A stretch of DNA of 64,000 nucleotides from Microvirga sp. ACRRW (GCF_022346925.1 NZ_JAKRNJ010000004.1:186001-250000); one strand, 5' to 3'. Shown: positions 15,706-25,271, counted from the first letter of the stretch. Numbers and translations are program-made. Notes: a model not told the origin generated them from the letters alone.

Positions 15706-16935
15706 ATGCCAAGCCTGTCCGGCTGGCGCGTGGTAAAAGAGGTTCCGTCGCCGATGGCAAACAATCCGGCAGTTCAGCAATCTGGTTCGCCCCGATCTCC
15801 ATCAGCGCTCGCAACAATGGCGGCAGTCGTGGCAGGCTGGGCGCTGATCCGCCTTGTCGCCGGAGGGGAACGCCAGCGCGTTGCCGTTCCAGGGCATACC
15901 TCAAACAGACGGGCCCCTCAAACTGGTCCGCAACGAGACACGGGATTTACCGAGAAGGAGCATGCCGATCCTCATGCCGCGGCACAAGAAAGAGGGCGTG
16001 GACGCGAGGCGGAAACGCCTACGCAGATTCCGGCCAAAGGCTGGAAGGATATTCTTTGGCGCACTTATGAGGAGTTCGGCAAGGACCGGATCACATCGGT
16101 CGCAGCGGGTGTAACCTATTATGCCCTTCTCGCGGTCTTTCCTGCCATCGCCGCGCTGGTTTCGATTTATGGCCTCTTTGCTGATCCTGCCTCGATTCAG
16201 GATCATCTCAACGCCATGTCTGGTATTATGCCCGGTGGCGCGATGGAAATTATTGGCGATCAGGTTAAACGCATCGCATCCAAGGGAGGAGGAGCATTGG
16301 GCTTTGGCTTTATCTTTGGCCTTGCCATCTCTCTCTGGAGCGCCAATGCCGGTATGAAGGCCGTATTCGACGCCTTGAACATCGTCAATGACGAGGAGGA
16401 AAAGCGCAGCTTCATTCGGCTGAATATGACCTCTCTTACCTTCACCCTCTGCGCCATTCTGTTCATCCTCGTTGCGCTTGCGGGTATTGTCGTTCTGCCG
16501 ATCGTTCTAAACTTCGTCGGCCTTGGAGAAGGCACAGAGTGGCTGGTCTCGCTCATGCGCTGGCCCATTCTCCTCATCGGAGTGACACTTGGACTGTCCT
16601 TGATCTATCGTTTCGGACCGAGCCGGGACAAAGCCGAATGGCGCTGGGTGACTCCGGGAGGCATTGTCGCGGCCGTGTTGTGGATTGCCGTCTCGATGCT
16701 CTTCTCTTGGTACGTCTCGAGCTTCGGCAGCTACAATGAAACTTACGGCTCTCTCGGCGCCGTCATCGGCTTCATGACTTGGATCTGGCTTTCAAGCATC
16801 ATCATTCTGCTCGGCGCCGAGATCAATGCCGAGATGGAGCACCAAACGGTCCATGACACCACGGAAGGCGCTCACCAGCCCATGGGTGTACGTGGTGCAA
16901 AGATGGCCGATACTGTGGGCGTGGCGAAGACTTGA
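15706..16935 (+). CDS. YihY/UPF0761 (BrkB-like) inner membrane protein, first copy
   Basis: A 409-residue member of the YihY/BrkB family. An N-terminal region of about 120 residues with one hydrophobic stretch and many charged residues precedes a six-helix domain (about 130-390) containing the family motif VTYYALLAVFPA. The frame is open further upstream, but ATG 15706 follows an excellent AAGGAGGTT ribosome site. The family has no firmly established function. A second, shorter member lies at 24323. The extended N-terminus is not part of the family core. Confidence 0.85.
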   Translation: MPSLSGWRVVKEVPSPMANNPAVQQSGSPRSPSALATMAAVVAGWALIRLVAGGERQRVAVPGHTSNRRAPQTGPQRDTGFTEKEHADPHAAAQERGRGREAETPTQIPAKGWKDILWRTYEEFGKDRITSVAAGVTYYALLAVFPAIAALVSIYGLFADPASIQDHLNAMSGIMPGGAMEIIGDQVKRIASKGGGALGFGFIFGLAISLWSANAGMKAVFDALNIVNDEEEKRSFIRLNMTSLTFTLCAILFILVALAGIVVLPIVLNFVGLGEGTEWLVSLMRWPILLIGVTLGLSLIYRFGPSRDKAEWRWVTPGGIVAAVLWIAVSMLFSWYVSSFGSYNETYGSLGAVIGFMTWIWLSSIIILLGAEINAEMEHQTVHDTTEGAHQPMGVRGAKMADTVGVAKT

Positions 16936-17001
16936 TACACCCCTTCATCAAAGATGATGTTTGTAACGTGGTCAACGCGAAGTCCTTTAAGCGGCCTCAG
17001 A

Positions 17002-17289
17002 TTATTCTGCGGCCTGAGACTCCGCGACATAGCGCATGCGTGCAGCGCTGTCCGGCTCGACATCATTAGCAGCGCACCAACGGGCAAACGCTGAAGGCTC
17101 GATCAGGACCCGCTCAATTTCCAGACCTGCCTGCATCCCGACGCTCTCGTTATTTTCTGCCGCAGCAAGCCATTGCTCATAGGACGGAGCAAGATTATGG
17201 CGGTCGATCATCATGCTACGGATGTCAGGATAGTCTTCTCGCCTATACCACGGCAGAGCGATTTTTCGCTTCGTCTCCGACACACACAT
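17002..17289 (-). CDS. Conserved-looking hypothetical protein, 95 residues
   Basis: I do not recognise the family. The product is soluble and mixed in charge, with an aromatic and Arg-rich start (LPWYRREDYPDIR) and a C-terminal helix-rich part (AFARWCAANDVEPDSAARMRYVAE). Codon use looks like the neighbours. It follows a strong hairpin at 17304-17343 by 14 bases and is on the same strand as the prkA-spoVR operon. It may have its own promoter, but none is obvious. Confidence 0.6.
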   Translation of the reverse strand: MCVSETKRKIALPWYRREDYPDIRSMMIDRHNLAPSYEQWLAAAENNESVGMQAGLEIERVLIEPSAFARWCAANDVEPDSAARMRYVAESQAAE

Positions 17290-17303
17290 TCTTCCAAAGA
17301 TAG

Positions 17304-17343
17304 TGACATCGAGCCCTTGCGCTGCTCGAAGGGCTCGATGTCA
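17304..17343 (-). terminator. 15-bp hairpin after the 153-residue gene
   Basis: TGACATCGAGCCCTT pairs perfectly with AAGGGCTCGATGTCA around a 10-base loop, starting nine bases beyond the stop of the 17353-17814 gene. The sequence after it on the minus strand is only moderately T-rich (CTATCTTTGG). The stem is strong enough to act as a terminator or an RNA-stabilising structure. Confidence 0.6.
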
Positions 17344-17352
17344 TCCTGTATT

Positions 17353-17814
17353 TCAGCTCAAAAGGTAGAGAACCGCAGGGACTGCTGCCAGAAGGCTCGC
17401 GGAAGTAAACAGTACAAGACGATGATCAGGATTGGCAATACGACGCACCTTGCGAGCTGTGACCCCCGCTTCCATGCTCCAGCCGTTCATGCAGGAACAG
17501 AGAAGCCGATGGGCTGAACGTTCGGAAAGATCGAAATATTCCATGGCGTCGCCCAACTTGTCGCCTTTCAAACCGTCTGCACGCAGAACCGGGTCTTCAA
17601 AGGCGACAGTGATGGGAGACTCGTCCGACCTTAGCTCGGGCCTTTTCTCTTCCGGAGTGAACTCGATCTCGCCCAGCGAGCGCAATCGCCGTTTCGGCTG
17701 GCGCTCCAACAATTCCGCCCAACGATCAAGACGCTCACGCCGGGACAGGAAACCTTGCTTGAACTCAACTACCTCAGCAACGCCACGCAGTGTCTCTACA
17801 GGCTTATGTTCCAT
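17353..17814 (-). CDS. Hypothetical protein with C-terminal membrane anchor, 153 residues
   Basis: No family recognised. About 130 mostly charged residues precede a single C-terminal hydrophobic helix (LVLFTSASLLAAVPAVLYLL), so it is probably tail-anchored in the membrane. ATG 17814 has a good GGAGAA ribosome site seven bases upstream. It lies 97 bases beyond the spoVR stop on the same strand and could be the last gene of the prkA operon. Confidence 0.65.
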   Translation of the reverse strand: MEHKPVETLRGVAEVVEFKQGFLSRRERLDRWAELLERQPKRRLRSLGEIEFTPEEKRPELRSDESPITVAFEDPVLRADGLKGDKLGDAMEYFDLSERSAHRLLCSCMNGWSMEAGVTARKVRRIANPDHRLVLFTSASLLAAVPAVLYLLS

Positions 17815-17911
17815 CGGTATTCTCCGCAATGGGAGCCGGCCCTGAAGCCAAGGCCGAGCCCTGGGAAGGTGATGATGGAACGAGTCATAGGCTTTTTTAC
17901 GTCAACGAGGA

Positions 17912-19456
17912 TCAAAAGAGGGTCTCGTGAGGGTGAGCGACATGCTCGTGGAAGATGGCCCCGGTCGCAGCTTCTACCTCTTTCAGCACAACGTCATAAC
18001 CCCAAAGGTTGGCGACCATCTGCAGGACACGCTGTGCGTCATCCTTGTGCAGAAGCGTGCGGTTGAGAACCTGATGATGGAGGATAAGGCGCCGGTCACC
18101 GGCAAGGTCCACATCCACCACCTGAATGTCCGGATCGCTCCAGCCCACGTCATAATGGCGTGAGAGTGCACGACGCAAGCGGCGATAACCCCGCTCATCA
18201 TGAATGGCCTCAATGAGCAGTTCCGGACGGTCCGGATCGTCCATCAAGTGGAACATGCGCCATTGCCGCATGAGATTCGGGCTCAAGAATTGGGAGATGA
18301 AACTCTCATCGCGATAATTTGCCCATATATCGCGCAGAACTCCCATGGCATCGTCGCAACCTGCGATATCCGGGAACCACTCACGATCCTCTGCCGCCGG
18401 CTGCGTGCAGATACGTTCGATATCCTGCATCATTCCGAAGCCGAGAGCGTAAGGATTGATGCCGCCGAAATGCGGATCGTCATATTCCGGTTGGCGAGTG
18501 ACATTGGTGTGGGATTGCAGGAATTCCAGAAATGCGCCGTCGCTGATCTGCCGCGTCTCATGAAGCCGGGTCATGATGCGGTAATGGCAATAGGTCGCGC
18601 ACCCCTCGTTCATCACCTTTGTCTGGCGCTGAGGATAAAAATACTGGGCGATCTGGCGGACGATACGCAGGATCTCACGCTGCCAAGGCTGGAGACGCGG
18701 AGCGGATTTTTCGAGAAAATAGAGGATGTTCTCCTGCGGCAACTCCAGAAGAGCGCGTCGTCGATCATCACTCAAAGCCGACTTGGGAGCGTTGCCCTTG
18801 GAAGGAACGGTGCGCCACAGGTCGTTGAAGGTCTGCTCCCGGTGGATCTGCCGTTCACGCTCACGACGCTCCTCTGAGCGCAGGTCCGGCCGCTTCTTGC
18901 GGGGATAGCGATGGACGCCATGAGACATGAGAGCGTGGGCAGCATCGAGAATCTTCTCTACCGCATTTTGCCCGTGACGCTCCTCGCAACGAGCAATGTA
19001 GCTCTTGGCAAACTCCAAGTAATCGAGGATGCCGTCCGCATCCGTCCATTCCTTGAAAAGATAGTTGTTCTTGAAGAAATGGTTATGGCCAAAGGCTGCA
19101 TGCGCGATCACCAACGTCTGCATCGTCGCCGTGTTCTCCTCCATGATGTAGGAGATGCAAGGATTCGAATTAATGACGATTTCATAAGCCAGGCCCATGA
19201 GACCTTGCCTGTAACCCGCCTCATGAGTGGCGAAGTGCTTACCGAACGACCAATGCTTGTAGAACAGAGGCATGCCGATAGAGGCATAGGCATCCAACAT
19301 CTGCTCAGCCGTAATCACTTCAATCTGATTGGGATAGACATCGAGCCCCAATTCGCCGAGGGCGATCTTCTCAATCGCATCATAGACTCGCTGGATCGCA
19401 CCAAAATCCCAATCTGCGCCATGAAACAGGAGAGTATCTTCCTTGGTCCGGCTCAT
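17912..19456 (-). CDS. spoVR: SpoVR family protein (YcgB-like)
   Basis: A 514-residue SpoVR/YcgB family protein. Recognisable blocks include YPNQIEVITAEQMLDAYAS, FYKHWSFGKHF, NPCISYIMEEN and a histidine-rich stretch (AHAAFGHNHFFKNNY). The biochemical function is not settled; in enterobacteria the homologue is co-regulated with yeaG and yeaH under stress and stationary phase. The ATG overlaps the yeaH stop as ATGA, and the three genes form the conserved prkA-yeaH-spoVR operon. Confidence 0.95.
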   Translation of the reverse strand: MSRTKEDTLLFHGADWDFGAIQRVYDAIEKIALGELGLDVYPNQIEVITAEQMLDAYASIGMPLFYKHWSFGKHFATHEAGYRQGLMGLAYEIVINSNPCISYIMEENTATMQTLVIAHAAFGHNHFFKNNYLFKEWTDADGILDYLEFAKSYIARCEERHGQNAVEKILDAAHALMSHGVHRYPRKKRPDLRSEERRERERQIHREQTFNDLWRTVPSKGNAPKSALSDDRRRALLELPQENILYFLEKSAPRLQPWQREILRIVRQIAQYFYPQRQTKVMNEGCATYCHYRIMTRLHETRQISDGAFLEFLQSHTNVTRQPEYDDPHFGGINPYALGFGMMQDIERICTQPAAEDREWFPDIAGCDDAMGVLRDIWANYRDESFISQFLSPNLMRQWRMFHLMDDPDRPELLIEAIHDERGYRRLRRALSRHYDVGWSDPDIQVVDVDLAGDRRLILHHQVLNRTLLHKDDAQRVLQMVANLWGYDVVLKEVEAATGAIFHEHVAHPHETLF

Positions 19457-20754
19457 GGCGCCTTTGCCTCGACAGCATCGCGGCGTCTGAACAGCTCGCG
19501 GAAGACGGGGTAGATTTCTCGGCGATGATTGACCTTGCGCATGGCGATGTTGGAGCCTTCATCCTGCAACGCCTCGTAAGTTTGCCACAGAGCCGTCTTG
19601 TGATTGATGAACCCTGCCTGCATCCGATCATGATCGCTACCGACTTCGAGATAAGCATAGTACTGGCAGGCCGGCAGGATCACATCTCTCAACAAAGTAG
19701 CACTGGTGGCGCCGTCATTGGGCGAGTTATCGCCATCGGAAGCCTGCGCGGCATAAATGTTCCAGCTCTCGGGCGGATACCGCTCCGTCACAATCCGCTC
19801 CATTTCGCGCAAGGCCGATGAGACGACGGTGCCGCCCGTCTCTGGAGAGTGAAAGAACGTCTCTTCATCCACTTCCTTTGCCTCATGGGTGTGACGAATG
19901 AAGACGATCTCCACATGCTTGTAGCGCCGGGTCAGGAAAATATAGAGCAGCATGTAGAAGCGCTTAGCGAGGTCCTTCATGTGCTCCGTCATGGATCCGG
20001 ACACATCCATGAGACAGAACATGACTGCCTGAGCCACAGGCCGCGAGATCGGTTCGAAGCGGCGGTATCGCAGGTCGAACGGGTCGATATAAGGAAAGCG
20101 CCTAGCCCGTTGCTGCAGCTTCTCCAGCCTCTCCCGCAGCTCCATGAGCTTGTCGCTCTCGCCTTCCTTTTCGAGAAGCGCGATCTCCTCTTCCAGCTCC
20201 AGCAACTCGCTGGACTTCGGTCGTCTCATGGCGATCCGTCGCGACAGCGCATTTCGCATGGAGCGCAGCAAGGCGAGATTGACGGGCGATCCGGTCACGG
20301 AATAGCCGGCTCGCCGCATCCCTTGTACCTCGACCGTTGCAAGGCGGCGCTTGGCGAGGTCGGGGAGTTCCAGATCCTCAAGGAAAAGCTCAAGGAACTC
20401 CTCCCGGCTCAAAGCAAAGCGGAAATCATCCTCACCCTCGCCGCTGTTGCCGGCAGAGGAGCCTCCACCGCCTCCGCCTGGCGGACGATCAACCGTGTCT
20501 CCCTCAACGAAACGCTTGTTTCCCGGAAGAATGTGATCGTTGACTCCGCCCTCGCCTGAGCGGCGGAAGCTTGGCTCCCGCACACCATCGGCTGGAATCG
20601 AGACCTCCCCTCCTCTTTCGAGATCGGTGATGTCGCGTTCTCCAGCCGTCTGTCGCACGGCTCGCTGAATCTGCGCTTTAGCACGACGAAGAAAGCGTTG
20701 GCGGTTGGCAAGGCTCTTGCCACCAGGGTTGAGGCGTCTGTCGATGATGTACAT
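19453..20754 (-). CDS. yeaH: YeaH/YhbH family protein (DUF444, VWA-like domain)
   Basis: A 433-residue DUF444 protein. The N-terminal half is basic and charged with a Gly-rich linker. The C-terminal half contains a von Willebrand A-like metal site (MDVSGSMTEHMKD) and the family signature ERYPPESWNIYAAQASDGDN. It is thought to act with the PrkA kinase. I start at ATG 20754 (MYIIDRRLNPGGKS), the universal family start, although the frame continues upstream. Confidence 0.93.
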   Translation of the reverse strand: MYIIDRRLNPGGKSLANRQRFLRRAKAQIQRAVRQTAGERDITDLERGGEVSIPADGVREPSFRRSGEGGVNDHILPGNKRFVEGDTVDRPPGGGGGGSSAGNSGEGEDDFRFALSREEFLELFLEDLELPDLAKRRLATVEVQGMRRAGYSVTGSPVNLALLRSMRNALSRRIAMRRPKSSELLELEEEIALLEKEGESDKLMELRERLEKLQQRARRFPYIDPFDLRYRRFEPISRPVAQAVMFCLMDVSGSMTEHMKDLAKRFYMLLYIFLTRRYKHVEIVFIRHTHEAKEVDEETFFHSPETGGTVVSSALREMERIVTERYPPESWNIYAAQASDGDNSPNDGATSATLLRDVILPACQYYAYLEVGSDHDRMQAGFINHKTALWQTYEALQDEGSNIAMRKVNHRREIYPVFRELFRRRDAVEAKAP

Positions 20755-20783
20755 AGGAACGCCTGCTCCGCCTCCGTTTTCTG

Positions 20784-22730
20784 TCAGCCCGCCTGCTTCA
20801 CACGCATGTACCATTCCACCAAGCGTCGCACTTGCCGCTCGGTATAACCTCGCTCCATCATCCGCTGCACGAACTCGCCGTGCTTTTTCTCGGTCTCGCT
20901 GTCCTTCTTCGAACCAAAGCTGATAACGGGGAGCAATTCTTCAACCTGCGAGAACATGCGGCGCTCGATGACGTCGCGTATTTTCTCATAGCTCGTCCAG
21001 GAAGGATTGCGTCCGTTGTTGCCGGCCCGGGCTCGCAAAGAGAATTTCACCACTTCGTTACGGAAGTCTTTCGGATTCGCGATGCCTGCCGGCTTCTCAA
21101 TCTTCGTGAGCTCCTGATTCAACAGCTCCCTATTGAGCAGCTGGCCGGTATCCGGATCCTTGAAGTCCTGATCTTCGATCCAGGCATCCGCATAGGATAC
21201 ATAGCGGTCGAAGAGATTCTGGCCGTAATCGTGATAGGATTCGAGATAGGCTTTCTGGATTTCATGACCGATGAAGTCGGCATATCGAGGCGCGAGTTCA
21301 CCCTTTATGAATTCAAGGTAGCGTCTTTCCACGTCCTGCTGCAACTGTTCACGCCGGAGCGATTGTTCAAGCACATACATGAGGTGAACGGGGTCAGCCG
21401 CAACCTCGATGGTGTCATGGTTGAACGTGGCCGCAAGAACCTTGAAGGCAAAGCGGGTCGAGATCCCGTCCATGCCCTCGTCGACGCCGGCTGCATCCTT
21501 GTACTCCTGCAGGCTGCGCGCGCGAGGGTCGACCTCGCGGAGGCTCTCGCCGTCATAGACCCGCATCTTCGAATAGAAGTTCGAGTTCTCGTGAGGGCGC
21601 AAGCGCGACAGAACAGAGAAGCGCGCCAGCATCTCCAGCGTGGCGGGAGCGCATGGGGCCGCTGCAAGTTCCGAACCACGGATCAGCTTCTCGTAAATCT
21701 TCTGCTCTTCCGTGACTCGCAGGCAGTAGGGGACCTTGATCACATAAATGCGATCAATGAATGCCTCGTTGTTCTTATTCGCCTTGAAGCTCTGCCACTC
21801 GGCTTCGTTGGAATGCGCTAGGATAATGCCGGTAAAGGGGATGGAGCCGATATTCTCCGTACCGACATAGTTTCCTTCCTGCGTCGCCGTCAGGAGAGGA
21901 TGAAGCATCTTGATTGGCGCTTTGAACATCTCGACGAATTCGAGAATGCCCTGGTTGGCCCGGTTGAGACCACCAGAATAACTGTAAGCGTCAGGGTCGG
22001 CCTGGGAAAGGGTCTCGAGCTTGCGGATATCGACCTTGCCGACCAGGGAAGAAATATCCTGGTTGTTCTCGTCGCCAGGCTCCGTCTTGGCGATTGCGAT
22101 TTGCCGCAACCGGGACGGATTGATCTTCACCACGCGGAACTTGGAAATATCGCCGTGGAACTCGTCGAGCCGCTTGATGGCCCAGGGGCTGAGAAGGTTG
22201 GTCAGGCGGCGGCTCGGAATTCCGTATCTTTCCTCCAATACGGGTCCCATTTGCTCCGGATCGAACAGACCCAAAGGGCTTTCGAAAACGGGACTGATCT
22301 CGTCTCCCGCCTTGAGCACATAAATGGGATGAACTTCCATGAGTGCCTTGAGACGCTCGGCAAGAGAGGATTTGCCACCGCCGACCGGGCCGAGAAGGTA
22401 GAGGATTTGCTTGCGCTCCTCCAAGCCCTGCGCCGCATGGCGGAAGAAGCTCACGATCATCTCGATCGTTTCTTCCATACCGTAGAATTCGGAGAAGGCC
22501 GGATAGACGCGGATCGTGCGGTTCATGAAGATGCGTCCGAAGCGCGCATCCTTCGACGTATCGACAAGTTCCGGCTCGCCGATTGCCGCCAGGATGCGCT
22601 CTGGAGCGCTGGCATACATCATGGGATTATCGCGGCACCCTTCCAGGTATTCCGCAAGAGTCAGTTCCGTCTCTCGGCGATTCTCATAGGACTTCAGGAA
22701 ACTCGAGAACAGGTCGTCGGAATGATGCAT
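20784..22730 (-). CDS. prkA: PrkA family serine protein kinase / AAA protein (YeaG)
   Basis: A 648-residue PrkA/YeaG protein. The N-terminal AAA domain has a P-loop (GPVGGGKSS, near residue 110), and a kinase-like domain follows. The homologue is a serine kinase linked to nitrogen starvation and stationary-phase adaptation in Escherichia coli, and reported as an AAA protease in Bacillus. The start MHHSDDLFSS matches family members. It is the first gene of the prkA-yeaH-spoVR operon. A near match to an EcfG promoter lies 33 bases upstream. Confidence 0.95.
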   Translation of the reverse strand: MHHSDDLFSSFLKSYENRRETELTLAEYLEGCRDNPMMYASAPERILAAIGEPELVDTSKDARFGRIFMNRTIRVYPAFSEFYGMEETIEMIVSFFRHAAQGLEERKQILYLLGPVGGGKSSLAERLKALMEVHPIYVLKAGDEISPVFESPLGLFDPEQMGPVLEERYGIPSRRLTNLLSPWAIKRLDEFHGDISKFRVVKINPSRLRQIAIAKTEPGDENNQDISSLVGKVDIRKLETLSQADPDAYSYSGGLNRANQGILEFVEMFKAPIKMLHPLLTATQEGNYVGTENIGSIPFTGIILAHSNEAEWQSFKANKNNEAFIDRIYVIKVPYCLRVTEEQKIYEKLIRGSELAAAPCAPATLEMLARFSVLSRLRPHENSNFYSKMRVYDGESLREVDPRARSLQEYKDAAGVDEGMDGISTRFAFKVLAATFNHDTIEVAADPVHLMYVLEQSLRREQLQQDVERRYLEFIKGELAPRYADFIGHEIQKAYLESYHDYGQNLFDRYVSYADAWIEDQDFKDPDTGQLLNRELLNQELTKIEKPAGIANPKDFRNEVVKFSLRARAGNNGRNPSWTSYEKIRDVIERRMFSQVEELLPVISFGSKKDSETEKKHGEFVQRMMERGYTERQVRRLVEWYMRVKQAG

Positions 22731-22762
22731 GGCGCCACCGCAATCAGATCCCTCTCGGAGAT

Positions 22763-22787
22763 AACGATTCTGCACCGCTAAGGTTGC
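22763..22787 (-). promoter_or_regulatory. Candidate EcfG-type promoter for prkA operon
   Basis: Reading the minus strand, GCAAC is followed by 16 bases and CGTT, one mismatch from the alphaproteobacterial general stress consensus GGAAC-N16/17-CGTT. It sits 32 bases before the prkA ATG, a sensible distance, and the operon is a typical stress operon. Confidence 0.45.
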
Positions 22788-22896
22788 CCAGACCATGCGG
22801 TGCGAAGATGCGTCAGAACGTGCCTATGGCAGCTTCCCCTCTTCCCCAGCGCGACTTGTGCGATGCGGTGGGACGCCCGGATCTGAAGGAGCATCC

Positions 22897-22959
22897 ATGT
22901 CGATCGCGAGCCGTCTTTCCTACCTAGCCTCACGGATTGCTGCTGGCACGACAAGTTAA
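22897..22959 (+). CDS. Possible 20-residue small ORF
   Basis: An ATG preceded by AAGGAG at ideal spacing opens a 20-codon frame (MSIASRLSYLASRIAAGTTS) ending in TAA. The peptide would be an amphipathic helix with alternating Ser/Ala, Leu/Ile and Arg. No downstream gene is coupled to it. Support is the ribosome site only. Confidence 0.3.
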   Translation: MSIASRLSYLASRIAAGTTS

Positions 22960-23248
22960 AATTTCTTTCGAGCATTCAACTCCGATGTGCTGCTTTGCCG
23001 CCACTTCAAATCCATGCCCACTTCGCAACACGTCGTAGCCCTCTCTTGATGAGGTAGTTCGTCAGGCAGCGAAAACTAGGAGGAGGGCTAAATTTTGATG
23101 ATATACTGTTATATTATCCGGATGGCCTTATTCCTTCATTTAAAGCTCTCCGTTTGCGGCTGACGCATTGACGCCGGGCATGTCTAACCTATCGTCTGCT
23201 CCAGCGGAAAGTTGGCAGACGCCGGCTTCATCCCTGCAGGAGAATCCC

Positions 23249-24313
23249 GTGACCAAAGCATTCGGCTATGCCGCCCAGGACCCGACCACTCCGCTTGCTC
23301 CGTTCAGTTTCGAACGTCGTGAACCGCGCGAGCGTGATGTTCAGATCGAGATTCTCTATTGTGGGGTCTGCCACTCCGATCTTCATACCGTCCGCGGCGA
23401 ATGGGGCGGCACGCTTTATCCTAGCCTTCCCGGTCACGAAATCGTGGGCAGGGTCACGCAGGTTGGAAGCGGCGTCCAAAAATTCAAAGCCGGCGATCTC
23501 GTCGGTGTCGGTTGCATGGTGGATTCCTGCCGGACCTGCAACAGCTGCCGGGAAGGGCTGGAGCAGTATTGTGAGGTTGGGTTCACAGGCACCTATAACG
23601 GCCCGGAACAGGGTACCGGCGCGAACACCTATGGCGGCTATTCCGACAGCATCGTGGTCGATGAGAGCTTCGTCCTGCGCATTCCCGGCAATCTTGACCC
23701 TGCCGCCGCAGCTCCGCTGCTGTGCGCGGGCATCACGACCTATTCCCCCTTACGCCGGTGGCGCGTTCAGCCAGGCCAGAAGGTCGGCGTCGTCGGCCTG
23801 GGTGGTCTTGGCCATATGGCCGTCAAGCTCGCCCGCGCCATGGGCGCCCATGTTGTGCTGTTCACCACCTCGCCCAACAAGCGGGAAGATGCTCTGGCCC
23901 TTGGGGCGCACGAGGTGGTGGTCTCAAAGGACCCGGAAGCCATGGCGGCCCACCGCAACAGCTTCAACTTCATTCTTGATACCGTGGCTGCTCCGCACGA
24001 CCTCGATTCCTATCTCGTGCTCCTCGCTCGCGACGGCATCATGGTGTTGGTCGGCGCGCCGGCCGAGCCGCATCCGGCTACGACCGTATTTAACCTCATC
24101 ATGAAGCGGCGCCAGCTTGCCGGCTCCCTGATTGGCGGCATCGCCGAGACGCAGGAAATGCTCGATTTCTGCGCTGAGCATGGAATTACCTCTGAGATCG
24201 AGATGATCCCGATCCAGAAGATCAACGAAGCCTATGAGAGGATGCTCAAGAGCGATGTCAAATATCGCTTCGTGATCGACATGGCCTCGCTGAAACAGGA
24301 CGCGGCCGCATAG
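23249..24313 (+). CDS. Zinc-dependent NAD(P) alcohol dehydrogenase (YahK/cinnamyl type)
   Basis: A 354-residue medium-chain dehydrogenase, probably an NADP-linked aldehyde reductase. Catalytic zinc ligands are in CGVCHSD and GHE and in LLCAGITTY; the structural zinc site is the four-Cys stretch from CMVDSCRTC to EQYC. GLGGLGHMAVK is the nucleotide loop. The frame runs back to 23168, but GTG 23249 has a strong CAGGAG site seven bases upstream and gives the normal YahK length and N-terminus, so I start there. A YihY-type gene follows after 9 bases. Confidence 0.88.
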   Translation: MTKAFGYAAQDPTTPLAPFSFERREPRERDVQIEILYCGVCHSDLHTVRGEWGGTLYPSLPGHEIVGRVTQVGSGVQKFKAGDLVGVGCMVDSCRTCNSCREGLEQYCEVGFTGTYNGPEQGTGANTYGGYSDSIVVDESFVLRIPGNLDPAAAAPLLCAGITTYSPLRRWRVQPGQKVGVVGLGGLGHMAVKLARAMGAHVVLFTTSPNKREDALALGAHEVVVSKDPEAMAAHRNSFNFILDTVAAPHDLDSYLVLLARDGIMVLVGAPAEPHPATTVFNLIMKRRQLAGSLIGGIAETQEMLDFCAEHGITSEIEMIPIQKINEAYERMLKSDVKYRFVIDMASLKQDAAA

Positions 24314-24322
24314 CGGCCTCGG

Positions 24323-25246
24323 ATGAAAGCCAAGGCACCCAACGCACATCCGCCTAACATGGCGGCAAGAAACGGCGCAGGTATGGTTTCCGAAACTGGG
24401 AGACTTCTCAAGGCTGCGCTTCAGGGATGGTGGAATGATCGCGCCATGAGCCTTGGCGCATCGATCGCGTTCTTCACCGTCTTCTCCCTGGCACCCATGC
24501 TGCTCGCAGCCATTGCCGTCGCGGGCCTCGCCTTCGGGAGGGACGCGGCGCAGGGAGCCATTGTTGCCGAACTCGGCGGCTTGATCGGCACAAAGGAAGC
24601 GTCCACCCTGCAAGACATGATTGCCAGCGCCAGCAATGTGGGATCGGGCATCGTCGGCACGACAATCGGCATCGTTACTTTCCTGCTTCTTGTCACAGGC
24701 GCAGTCATCGAGCTTCAGGACAACCTGAACATCATCTGGAAAGCGAAGCCGCCGGAGAGTTCCGGCATCATCAATTTCCTTCGAACTCGGCTGATCGGCT
24801 TCACCCTGGTCTTAGGGATCGGCTTCCTGCTCCTCGTCTCGCTGATCATCGATGCGGGTCTCTCCGCCGTCAGCGACTATATCGAACCCAGCTTTTCCGG
24901 TGCGACCGTGATCCTGCGTTTCCTCAATAGTCTGGTTGCCTTCGTGATCGCCGTTCTGCTGTTCGCCATGATCTTCAAGCTTCTGCCGAATGTAGATATT
25001 ACGTGGAGCGATGTCTGGACCGGCTCTCTGGTGACCGCCCTCCTCTTCACGCTCGGCAAATTCATGATCGGGTACTATCTCGGCAAGAGCGCCATTGCCT
25101 CAACCTATGGCGCAGCGGCATCCGTTATCACGATCCTGCTTTGGATCTATTATTCATCCTTGATCCTGCTGTTCGGCGCGGAGTTCACGAAAGCCTATGC
25201 CGAGAGCCGTGGAAGCCAGAGAAGCGCGAAAGCCCACAGCCCATAA
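24323..25246 (+). CDS. YihY/BrkB family inner membrane protein, second copy
   Basis: A 307-residue six-helix YihY/UPF0761 protein with the family pattern MSLGASIAFFTVFSLAPM. It lacks the long N-terminal extension of the copy at 15706. The gene begins 9 bases after the alcohol dehydrogenase, so the two are probably co-transcribed. The function of the family is unproven; the E. coli member is not an RNase as once named. Confidence 0.88.
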   Translation: MKAKAPNAHPPNMAARNGAGMVSETGRLLKAALQGWWNDRAMSLGASIAFFTVFSLAPMLLAAIAVAGLAFGRDAAQGAIVAELGGLIGTKEASTLQDMIASASNVGSGIVGTTIGIVTFLLLVTGAVIELQDNLNIIWKAKPPESSGIINFLRTRLIGFTLVLGIGFLLLVSLIIDAGLSAVSDYIEPSFSGATVILRFLNSLVAFVIAVLLFAMIFKLLPNVDITWSDVWTGSLVTALLFTLGKFMIGYYLGKSAIASTYGAAASVITILLWIYYSSLILLFGAEFTKAYAESRGSQRSAKAHSP

Positions 25247-25250
25247 GGAA

Positions 25251-25271
25251 CGAGCCGGCTGAGCCGGCTCG
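25251..25271. terminator. Hairpin between convergent yihY-like gene and catalase
   Basis: CGAGCCGGCT and AGCCGGCTCG are perfect 10-base complements around a single base, so the real loop is probably three to five bases. It lies 4 bases after one stop and 31 bases from the other. The flanks are only mildly T-rich. Confidence 0.5.

Larger units (their letters stand above)
22731..23248. other. Intergenic region between divergent prkA operon and alcohol dehydrogenase
   Basis: This 518-base gap contains the candidate prkA promoter (22763-22787), a possible 20-codon ORF (22897-22959) and an AT-rich block (about 23090-23150) before the dehydrogenase that probably holds its promoter. I see no larger gene and no repeat. 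Confidence 0.5.
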
